From Hordeum vulgare subsp. vulgare (lineage: Eukaryota > Streptophyta > Magnoliopsida > Poales > Poaceae), in contig NC_058518.1 in NCBI RefSeq assembly GCF_904849725.1, positions 331,474,581 through 331,538,580 on the forward strand: a stretch of DNA of 64,000 nt, in the 5' to 3' direction. Under the pieces are notes generated by a model. The model was not told where the DNA came from. It did not search any database and saw nothing but the letters and a program-made list of their open reading frames with translations. Positions within the stretch are counted from its first letter, which is position 1; each line of letters begins with the position of its first letter. The position numbers and the translations under genes were made by a program. Shown here in pieces: positions 23,035 to 32,500 of this stretch.

Positions 23035-24487
23035 TGATAACCCACAAGTATAGGGGATCGCAACAGTTTTCGAGGATAGAGTATTCAACCCAAATTTGTT
23101 GATTCGACACAAGGGGAAGCCAAAGAATATTTTCGGGTATTAGCAGTTGAGTTGTCAATTCAACCACACCTGAAAGACTTAGTATCTGCAGCAAAGTATC
23201 AGTAGCAAAGTGGTGTGATAACAACAGTAGCAATGGTAATAGTAGCAGCAGTGACAACAGTAGCTACAGAGTAACAGTAGTAACAATGACAGCTGTAGTG
23301 ACAGAGTAACAGCAGCAGCAGTGACAGCAGTAGCGACAAAGTAACGTAGCAAGGACCAGTAGGAAAAACTCGTAGGCATTGGATCGGTGATGGATAATTA
23401 TGCCGGATGACATTCATCATGCAAGAGTTATAACATGTGCAGATATGTAATTAGCTCCAGTTCGTCAAAGTAATGTAGGCATGTATTTCGTATGTAGTCA
23501 TACATGTTTAGGGAAAAGAACTTGCATGATATCTATTGTCCATCCCTCCCGTGGCAGCGGGGTCCTAGTGTAAACTACGGGATATTAAGGTTCTCCTTTC
23601 AATAGAGAACCGAAACAAAGCATTAACACTTAGTGAATACATGAACTCCTCATACTATGGTCATCTTCGGGAGTGGTTCCGGCTATTGTCGCTCCAGGGT
23701 TGCCGGGTCATAACACATAGTAGGTGAATACAACTTGCAAGATAGGATCAAGAACACACATATATTGACGAGAACATAATAGGTTCAGATCTGAAATCAT
23801 GGCACTCGGGCCCTAGTGACAAGCATTAAGCATGGCAAAGTAGTAGCAACATCAATCTCAGAACATAGTGGATACTAGGGATCAATCCCCATCAAAACTA
23901 ACTCGATTACATGATAGATCTCATCCAATCCATCACCGTACAGCAAGCCTACGATGAGATTACTCATGAACGGTGAAGAGCATCATGGAATTGGCGATGA
24001 AGGAAGGATGGTGATGACGATGGCGACGATCTCCCCTCTCTGGAGCCCAGAACGGACTCCAGATCTGCCCTCTAGAGGAAGAACAGGTGGTGGCGGCGCC
24101 TCCGTATCGTAAAACGCGATGAACTCTTCTCCTTGATTTTTTTCCGGACGAAAGGGACTAAATAGAGCTGGAGTTGGAGGCGGCGGAGCCCTGAGGGCCC
24201 CACAAGCCTGCTATGCGCGACCAGGGGGCCGCCCCTGGTGGGCTTGTGGGCTCCTCGCTCCACTTCCCTGGTTGATTCTTGCGCCAGTATTTTTTCATAT
24301 ATTCCACAAAAAATCCTCGTAAATTTCCAGATCATTCCGAGAACTTTTATTTCTACGCAAAAACAACACTATGGCAATTCTGCTGAAAACAACGTTAGTC
24401 CGGGTTAGTTCCATTCAAATCATGCAAATTAGAGTCCAAAACAAGGGCAAAAGAGTTTGGAAAAGTAGATACGACAGATTCGTATCA
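23035..24487 (-). mobile_element. 5' LTR of the non-autonomous Gypsy element
   Basis: On the minus strand it begins TGATACGAATCTGTCGTATC at 24487 and ends ...GGGTTATCA at 23035. It is co-linear with 15059-16510. Confidence 0.85.
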
Positions 24488-24502
24488 CTCGTCATCATGT
24501 GC

Positions 24503-24683
24503 AGGAAGTTATGTGCGTCCACGCGCGATGCGGGAGATGCCGCAACCGTAGTTGCTGGAGCTGCAGCTGCTGCGATGAATCTGGTGAAGAAGGAGGTGGC
24601 GGGCTCCGACTGGATCATGTCCGAGCTGGAGGTGAAGGCATCGAGCGGCGCAATGCGTGCAGGTGCGCAAGTCGGGGACAAGT
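24503..24683 (+). pseudogene. First exon (remainder) of the zf-XS-like gene
   Basis: GC-rich sequence immediately right of the TSD TGTGC. Two frames are open here: one Cys-rich, continuous with the ATG at 13330, and one Ala-rich that ends in a TAG at 24683-24685. A GTAGGT donor candidate begins just before that stop. A long AT-rich intron with a TTGCAG acceptor follows at 25327. Confidence 0.4.
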
Positions 24684-25327
24684 AGGTGGTCCACGAGGCA
24701 CTTCTTCTCATTTCTCTTTCGTAGTTAGTGCTAAGATTAAGAATATAGGGTTATTTGTTAGATTATGATTGTTGCGTTAGTATAGTTGGTTTGATGGTGT
24801 TTTGTATCGGATTCGTGCTTGGTACTATATAATCGAGTAGTTAGAAATATTTGGAATTGAATTGTTACAATTAATTTCATTAATTCACATGGCTAGATTT
24901 GTCATGTGACATCTTCATTTGCACTCATTTTTGGCATATATTTCTATACCATACTTCAGTTGATCATAAATTCAAGCATTTATTTTGTGTAGATTTGGCG
25001 ATTATTAAAAAAGTATGCATTAATTTATGTACACATACCAATTTATTTCAACCGCACCTTTTCAACATAGTTTTAAGCTTTGCTTCACTATCCAAAATCA
25101 CAATGTTTAGGTAGACTTAATTTTTTATTTTCATTTTTTACTCTAATTATGAACTTCTCCACCATATACAGTTTTATTAGTTTTGTAGTGAAATATGTGA
25201 ACATGCATATGCAAAATGCAAATAGGTTAATATTATGGATAATATGATCAATTTGATTTTCATGTATATTTGAATTTTCTATTGCTTTGTTGTAATTAAT
25301 AGTAATGGATGTACTTTTATATTGCAG

Positions 25328-25420
25328 GAGGAAGATCCTGTGGGCAACAAGAGGAAGTTGGCCATGACTGGGTTCAAGGACCAGTATGATCCTGACTTTG
25401 TTGATGACGACGTCTACGAG
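25328..25420 (+). pseudogene. Middle exon of the zf-XS-like gene remnant
   Basis: 93 bp (31 codons), bounded by a TTGCAG acceptor and a GTAAAG donor, phase 0 at both ends. It encodes an acidic segment with the motif FKDQYDPDFVDDDVYE. The AT-rich introns around it contrast with the exon composition, which supports a real exon. Confidence 0.65.
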
Positions 25421-25519
25421 GTAAAGCGTATTTGAAATTTGTTTGTTTTACTATATGATCAATGTGACTTTCATGTATATTTGTTTTACTATATGAATTC
25501 AACTCATCTTTGTGTGTAG

Positions 25520-25744
25520 TATAACTTTGGAGATGATATGGACGACGGGAACGTCGACTTCTTAGTATCGAAGGAAGTCGAGAAAATCAAGGACCGGAGA
25601 ACGGCTGCCTACTACAAGAGAAAGAAGTTCTGGTGCCCCTACTATACCACCAAGACAAAGCTCAAGGACGGGCTCTTTGAGCACCTTGTCTCTCATGCAG
25701 GGGATGCATCAAAGAGTGGGAAGGATGCCAAGATCAGGGCGTAG
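25520..25744 (+). pseudogene. Last exon of the zf-XS-like gene remnant
   Basis: A GTGTAG acceptor is followed by 74 codons and a TAG stop. The peptide has a Lys/Arg-rich segment, then KKFWCPYYTTKTKLKDGLFE and HLVSHA. This resembles the zf-XS zinc-finger domain of SGS3/FDM-type RNA-directed silencing proteins (C-P-x-C…LLxHA). Here the second Cys of the usual CPxC is Tyr, so metal binding is doubtful. The XS domain that would normally follow is absent. The gene is probably non-functional because its first exon carries an 11-kb insertion. Confidence 0.6.
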
Positions 25745-26040
25745 CATGTAGCCCTCCTAAAGGCTTTGACTCCCGTATAATAGCCCTCCTTAATCTTGAT
25801 CATCTAATATTTTCCTTTTGTTAAAGTCCATGTGGTTGTGAATTGTTGAAAGATTGTATATTTTATAATGTAGTATGTGAACTGTTGGAGTTTATTTGTG
25901 GTTTATATTACCTTATGTTCTATATTATCTTGTGTTTATATTATTTTATGAAAAAGGAGTGTTAAAAATAATTCTAAAGGAGTCTAGCAAATGTATGAAA
26001 GAAATAAAAAATATATAGAGGAATAATAAAATGGTTGTGT
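25745..26040. other. Intergenic, AT-rich; 3' flank of gene remnant
   Basis: No ORF or repeat boundary recognised. T-rich stretches just after the stop could include the old polyadenylation region. Confidence 0.4.
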
Positions 26041-26169
26041 CTAGGGCACATCTAGATGTGCCATAGTTATTTCACATCTAGATGACTTAATTTATCAAAA
26101 AAGAAGAGAAAAATGGGAATGAAAATATCTAAATGTACAATACTTATGGCACATCTAAATGTGCTTTAG
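26041..26169. mobile_element. MITE-like element with about 26-bp terminal inverted repeats
   Basis: The left end CTAGGGCACATCTAGATGTGCC and the right end (reverse complement CTAAAGCACATTTAGATGTGCC) match at most positions across 129 bp of AT-rich sequence. Each end is itself nearly palindromic. I could not identify a clear target-site duplication, so the superfamily is uncertain. Confidence 0.6.
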
Positions 26170-26534
26170 CAAAAATGAAATAAATAGTAGTTAAAAAGGT
26201 GTGTGCAAAAAATCAACATTTGTATTAAGAATTGAGTTTTCCATGTCCTCCCTTGTCATCGAGTGTGCAAATGTAGGGTCCATGCCTAATATGAGATCGT
26301 TTGGACACACTATGCCATGGTTAACCCTAGACCTCCAACAACAGCTCAACCATGCGGTGATAGCCGCATGTCTGTCCACGGCACATGCACAAGCTGTCAC
26401 GCACTGGGAGGTCGTCCCCTTGAATATGGCAGGCTCATGAAGGCGACCCTTCCAGGCAGGTTCATCGTGTGAGCCAGCAGTTCTTGGGGATGATGATGAG
26501 GACATCAATACCATTGTTACACTCACAACCCCAG
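26170..26534. other. Unassigned sequence with a possible coding fragment
   Basis: Open frames on both strands overlap at 26191-26577 (-) and 26201-26440 (+), but neither gives a peptide I recognise. It may be a captured gene fragment next to the Copia LTR relic. Confidence 0.3.
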
Positions 26535-27228
26535 TGTTGGAGAACGTTGCATGGGAAATAATTTTGTTCCTACGCACACGAAAAACCTATCCATGGTGAT
26601 GATCATCTACGAGAGGGGAGATCGGATACACATACCCTTGTAGATCGCTAAGCGGGAAGCGTTAAGAAACGCGATTCATGTAGTCGAACGTCTTCGCGAT
26701 CCAGATCGCAAGTCATCCCGCGATCCAATCGCGATCTAGCGCCGAATGGAAGACACCTCTGCGTTCAGCACACGTACAGCTCGATGACGATCTCCGCCTT
26801 CTTGATCCAGCAAGAGAGACGAAGAGGTAGCTGAATTCTCCGGCAGCACGACGACGTGACGGTGATGATGGAGGAGCTACTCCGGCAGGGCTTCGCCGTA
26901 CCGTATCGAACTAGCTACAGGTGTGTCACAAGGTGGTGGAGGGAGAGAGGGCTACGCCGTGGCTCGAGGTGCTAAAAGCCTCTCTACCCTCCACTATATA
27001 TAGGAGGGGGTGGAGGGGTGGCGCCCTAGGGACTTGCCCTAGGGTTCGGTCGGCGCAAGGAGGAGGGAGGAGTCCTCCTCCAAGTCGGTTTGGAGGAGGA
27101 GAACTCCTCTCCAATTCGGTTTGGCCCCACCTCTCTTTCCTTCTCCACTTCGCCTGAATAGGCCCTCTTGGCTGGCCACCATCCCACTAGGAGCTGATGC
27201 GCCACTCTTGGGCCAGTTATCCGCGTGA
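26535..27228 (-). mobile_element. Truncated Copia LTR (Angela/BARE-related), minus
   Basis: It starts TGTTGGAGAACGTTGCATGGGAAA and follows the Angela/BARE LTR order (CTACGAGAGGGG, CCCTTGTAGATCG, TTCAGCACACGTACAGCTCG, TTGATCCAGCAAGAGAGACG, TATATATAGG at about 26994). Similarity stops near 27228, before the distal half of the LTR, so only one end is left. It is more diverged than the other Angela-type LTRs here, so possibly a different family. Confidence 0.75.
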
Positions 27229-27580
27229 TGACACTTTAGTTACCCTGAAGGATGACGACTTTAGTTATCCGAGATGGCAAAAAAGCATGGCAACTTTTCT
27301 GTTTTGGTAAACTATAGTTGCCATGTCTAATTAACGATAGTTATCGTGTGTAATCAAACTATAATTGCCATGTGTGATTAACTACTTATCCTATGTGATT
27401 TGTGATTAACTAGTTGTCACGTGTGGTCCAACTATAGTTACCATGTATGGTTAATTATATTTTTCATGTGTTTACTAAGTTGTCACGTACGCACAACTGC
27501 AATTGTCATCGTAGTTACCACGTGTGTTTATCTAGTTGTCACGTAAGCGCAACTACAGTTGCCATCTAGCAACGTACGAA
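27229..27580. repeat. Degenerate short-motif repeat cluster (class II subterminal-repeat-like)
   Basis: AACTATAGTTGCCATGTGT and TAACTAGTTGTCACGTGTG recur in imperfect alternation, at least eight times. Such arrays are typical of subterminal regions of CACTA or Mutator-type DNA transposons, but I did not find a matching terminus. Confidence 0.55.
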
Positions 27581-28119
27581 TGTTGTGTGGCGAAGAGCAG
27601 TTCAGCCACACGCGTGCTGACTATGTGTTGACTGTGTGGGCGAAAACTATTGATGACAACTGCGCGCTGTGGATCGTGTGGGCAAACTCTTCAACACCCA
27701 CACACACCATGATACTTATATGGCACACAAAAGTCAACAAACGTTGTTAACATTCATGTAAAAGAATCAATGTGGATCGACATGTGTGAACGAAATGCAA
27801 ACATGCCACACATATGAACTGGATTTCTTATTTATTTTTTCAATAGTTCATGCAGCGTTTTCTTCTTTTTGTTTTATTTTCAAGAGGCCTATTTGCCCAT
27901 GAGTTTTTGGGTAACTTCAGTCCATGAGCTGTATACTTGTGTTCGATGACATTTTGGCGAGCTATGAGGACTACCACCTTCTTTTCGGTTTATATGTATA
28001 TCTTATATTTTTCCAACTTTCTTTCTATTGCTTCACAATACATGTTTAGATTCCAAAGTGCATTAAATCATCACCTACTAGAAAACTAGCCGATGCATGT
28101 AAAGAGACTTGGTTATTTA
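27581..28119. other. Intergenic, no feature recognised
   Basis: Mixed-composition sequence with GTGTGG-rich short motifs in its first part, possibly the inner side of the transposon relic at 27229. No gene seen. Confidence 0.35.
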
Positions 28120-28260
28120 GGGCGCGTTCGGACTCCCTCCGCTGGCGGTCCAGTGTTAATTAGGGGAGTTCCTAAAACGCAGCGGTCCAGTGTTAATTAG
28201 GGGAGTTCCTAAAACGCAGCTCCGCCCACTCCGCTCCGTGAAGGGCTGCCGAACAGACCC
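28120..28260. mobile_element. Tourist/Harbinger-like MITE, TSD TTA, with internal 37-bp duplication
   Basis: Ends GGGCGCGTTCGG and CCGAACAGACCC are imperfect inverted repeats flanked by TTA (28117-28119, 28261-28263), the target duplication of PIF/Harbinger elements. Inside, a 37-bp unit (28145-28181 and 28182-28218) containing CCAGTGTTAATTAGGGGAGT is present twice in tandem without a mismatch that I can see. Confidence 0.7.
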
Positions 28261-28474
28261 TTATTGATCACTCGTGCATGCATTGCAATTAATGCGTTGC
28301 TATTTTCTTTTAAAACAAGCACATTAATTAAGTATTTTAGCAAATTTTAAAAATCATTTCATCACTTACCATCAACCTTGGTTGGTGAGTTTGTCGAATT
28401 GAACCATATAAAACGGAGGGAAGGAGTACTAATAGCCGGCTGCTCCCCAGACCCAAAACGCCCTTTAATATGTT

Positions 28475-29200
28475 ATATATATATTAACATGAATGCATCA
28501 TATTTTTACATTTTATAAATTTTATCTTATTTCATACTAAAAAGAGAATTAAGAAAATATATAATCACCGTAAAAAGTGTTTTATGTTACGTAAAATTAC
28601 AAGCGTAAAATATAATGTAAAGTTTACATAAAATGCAATTTCTCTTGTCTTACAACACATATAATTTATTTCTTACGTCAAATTTTATATAGTGAATCAA
28701 TACGAATATACCTATTTGTATTTAAAATGTAACTTATTTATAAAACAATCGTAAAATTACCTCGGGTGAAGAATAAATTATTCTGCACACTGGTTATGAT
28801 TAATGAATAGACTTTGGGATTGACTATTCTTTACCTGAGTGAGGAATAGTTATTCTTCATCCTTCTTTATTTTAATATGAATGTATCGTAATTTCATGTT
28901 TCATAAATTTTATCTATTTTATATTAAAAAGAGAACGTAGGAAAATATATAATGATCGTAAAAAATATTTTATGTTACATAAAATTACAAACGTAAAAAC
29001 ACATTGTAAAATACACATAAAATGCAATTTTTTGGTCTTATGACCTATATTTTCGTTTTTATGCTAAATTTTACGTAGCGAAACAATATGAATGTAACTA
29101 CTTGTATTTTGAATGTAATTTATTTACGAAATAATTGTAAGATTACCTCGAGTGAAGAATAACTTATTTTGTACCCTGAATGATGAATAAACTTTCTATA
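28475..29200. repeat. Two AT-rich direct repeats of about 300 bp, 388 bp apart
   Basis: Copy 1 from about 28475 and copy 2 from about 28865 share, in order, GAATG(C/T)ATC, CATAAATTTTATCT-like, TAAAAAGAGAA, AAAATATATAAT, TTTTATGTTAC, CATAAAATGCAATTT and AATTACCTCGGGTGAAGAATAA-like blocks. Copies have diverged by about 20%. They may be ends of a larger AT-rich element or a tandem duplication; not assigned to a family. Confidence 0.6.
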
Positions 29201-29519
29201 TATATTAAAATAGAAAAACATACTCGTTTATTCTTAAAGCCTTATGAACATGTAATGATTATTTGAACTCAACAAAGTTGCCATGATGGCTCAAGTCGTC
29301 CGGAATACAAGCACAACCATGTGATGATCGAAACAAACCTGCACGCAATCGCATCCGGGACCGGCTTGTCAATCCGCATATGGTTCACTGTCTCCGCAGC
29401 ATGTCGCAAACTTGCAATTGTTCCTTCGGTCCTTGCTCTACAGACTGCTTCTTTACTCCTCCTAAACAGGTGTGAGTCGTCGTCGCCTCACCACGCCCTG
29501 CACGCAGAGAGTACAAGGA

Positions 29520-32500
29520 TCAAAGCCTGATGGCGTAAGAACTGGATCGCATCGGAAATCCATAAACGTAGCCGCCCACAGGACGTGGCAGCAGAGCCGC
29601 AGTTTTGATACAGTGGCTGCTGCCACTCAGAAGCCGAGCGACCCCCCTCAACCACAGAGGTGAGAAGGGCACCTCACGATCACTGCACAGTTTTGCCATC
29701 GAATGGCTAGGCGTCCCAGACCCTGACCTTGCTGGCTCATGGCATTGTGATAGCCACAGGTCGATGTGCTTGACGATCTGCTTCCTTACTGTGTTCACCG
29801 CTTCTGGGGACGTGCAGTTTGAAGAGTCACCTAACCAAGATAATGTGCAATATGTCAGAACTTTCCCTGAATTGGAAGACGAGTCAAAGGCTTCAGATAA
29901 GCTACTACATTGTAGGAAAAAATAATAATCAATTACTCCCTCTGATCCATCTTAATTGTGGATCGGAGGGAGTACTATCTTGATCCTCAAGAAAATGAGG
30001 GCACTAGAACTAATTTTGAGAAGAGTTATGTTGTACTCCCTCCGTACCTAAATATAAGTCTTTTAAAATATTTCACTAGGTGTCTATATACGGAGCAAAA
30101 TAAATGAATCTATACTCTAAAGTATGTTTATATACATCCGTATGTAGTCTATTAGTTGAACCTTTAGAAAGACTTATATTTAGGAACGGAGGGAGTACTC
30201 TATATTCTCATAATAAACTTTGCAGGAAACCGAGTTTTGCAATCCACCTTCAATCCTGAAAGGAAGCTGGGGACATCCTCTCAAATCAGTGCCATGTCCG
30301 CAGTTGCTACATTTGATTATGTATGATGGCACTGCACATGTTGTACTACCACCGTTAGTACACACACCAAAGCGTGAGAAATCATTCAAGGGGTGTATAG
30401 TAAATGCTCTAAAGAGCAAGGCTATTGAGCCATGAAATAGCCAGAATGCAGTAGAAATTTAAAGACTCACTGCCTTCCGATGATTTCTGTTTGGAGGCAT
30501 GACGCCATGGATCTTGAGAGCCATTTGTGAACACAATTTTAGAAGCTGCACATGTGTAATGCAAAATTAGGAAGAAAGCAAATTGGGTTATCACTGTCAA
30601 TAATTTATAAATTGCAGAAGTTGCAATCTATTGCACACTACACTCCTAAGTGCTTGGTAACACCGCTTTCTCGAAAAAAAGAAGTTGCAACCCATAAAAT
30701 TAAAATCAGAGAATCCAAGAATGCTCATGGTAGGCAAACAACAACAACAACAACGACAACAAAGCCTTTAGTCCTAAACAAGTTGGGGTAGGCTAGAGCT
30801 GAAACCTATAAGACCTCGCAACCAACCCATGGCTCTGGCACATGGATAGCTAGCTTCCACACACTCCTGTCCATGGCTAGTTCTTTAGTGATATTCCAGT
30901 CCTTCAGATCTCTCTTTACGGACACACAAATGCAACAATTTGCAAGATACACAAAAGGGTTAATTCATGTAGTAATGCGGCGGTGTTACCAGCTACATGA
31001 ATAAGGGGCATGGTAAGGGTGCCAACTGGACTACTGATGTCATTTTACAAGCATAGATACCTTAACTATCACAAGTAACTTTGGTTTACTAGTAATAAAT
31101 GGGGGACATTGTTAAGTAAACAGGGGGGAAATAAAGTGAAAGACGAACCAGCAATACTTGTCCCTCCGTAATATAAGTTTGTCATGAACACATCGGGATA
31201 AACTCCTTCTCCATAAACATTTTTACACAGGTCCAAATTGTACCTAGAGGAACACAAAAGCAAAGCAATCAGAAGAAATAGTACTAGTTTATAATATACC
31301 TGATTACAGAAAGGTAAGCAACAGATAGTTGTAAAACATATACAGGATATATGCCATGCAGTGCAGAGTATTAAAGATGTAGTTTTTGCCCCGCTTTTGG
31401 GCACTGACTTTTTGGGATCAATTAGAGATGCTCTTAGATTAGTCTCCCCTTCTCTTTCTCACTGCCTCATCAGGAAGCAATTAAGACTTTTAGGACCTTC
31501 TCAATGATAATTCAGGTGGAGAACCTTCCCCTCCCAGTACATACTTAGGAAAAAAAAGTTTGGCACAGTACCTTGTATCGATCTGCGCAGAACGAACACT
31601 ATCATTTTTGGGTGCGACTTGAAAATAGGCAACTTCACTGCAAACTTGGAACCACCAAAGCCTAGAACCTATTTTTTTTAAGGAAAATGTAAATGAACAG
31701 TAAATATTTCAGCCATGTCTGTCAGTAAGAAAGAAGAAATGCCATGGTGTTTCACTTGATGGTCTTCACTGTAAGTACAATTTCCGATCCACATCGAAAG
31801 AAAACAAGTAGAGCCATCATTTAAACATACTAGAATCATCGGGAGTTGTTTCCTTCAAATACTCTTGATCATAAGAAGATACTGTAGTCCCCAATTTTTT
31901 AATGTAGTAATCTTTCACAAAGTGAGCATATGTTTCCTGCAAAGTCAGCATCGAATCTTATAAAATCCATGTGCATATCCAAAAAAGGCTGCTAGAATAG
32001 TGAAATATATCAGCAAGGAAACTAGAATAGTCACAATAAGCTAAATGGAGAATAAGAAATAGTCACATGCTGATTACTGTGAAATTTAAAATGTTTGAAT
32101 CACCATCACCCAGATAAGAGTACATCAGCTTTTATAGTCGCCATGTGCCTCTCACTGATCAGTGGCTCTTAGATGGTAATTGAACTAGTATAGCTTAAGT
32201 TTCACTTTTTTTGACAAATGCAAATTTATTTATTTACTCTCATTTGTAGAAAGCTTTTCAAGAAGCCTAAGAAACCAAGCAAATGAGAGGTGCTCATGTA
32301 TGATTAATTACATAACGAAGGTATTTAGTTATTCACCACCAAACTTTCCCCCTTTTTCTTCGCATTTGCTAGAGGGGAGCACAAGGCATCAGGATTCCCA
32401 TACTGGAACTGCAAAATATCGTAGGTTCTCAGTAAGCCCAAAATATATGTCAGTGCGATAGTAAAGCAGCATTACAAATTGACTGTTCATACTGTTGTCG

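Larger units (their letters stand above)
15059..24487 (-). mobile_element. Complete non-autonomous Gypsy element (gag, protease, Athila-type ORF; no polymerase); TSD CTCGT
   Basis: LTRs lie at 15059-16510 and 23035-24487 (about 1.45 kb each), in minus orientation, with exact TSD CTCGT (15054-15058 and 24488-24492). In transcription order come the 5' LTR, PBS, gag in two blocks, retropepsin-like protease, an Athila ORF-1-like gene, a long non-coding stretch, PPT and 3' LTR. No reverse transcriptase, RNase H or integrase motif is found, so it must have been mobilised in trans. A by-eye check of the first 320 bp of the two LTRs shows about 20 differences, pointing to an older insertion than the Copia and Angela elements to the right. 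Reminiscent of Sabrina/WHAM-type elements; name not verified. Confidence 0.85.
13415..24497 (+). mobile_element. Solo Gypsy-type LTR (second family), split by a 9.4-kb element; TSD TGTGC
   Basis: It opens TGATACGTCCCAAACGTATC at 13415, runs to 15058, and its last bases are at 24493-24497 (...CATCA). Exact 5-bp duplications TGTGC flank it at 13410-13414 and 24498-24502. Its own sequence is about 1649 bp. A TATATTTATAG box lies near 13783. No internal domain belongs to it. It sits inside the first exon of the zf-XS-like gene. Confidence 0.85.
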
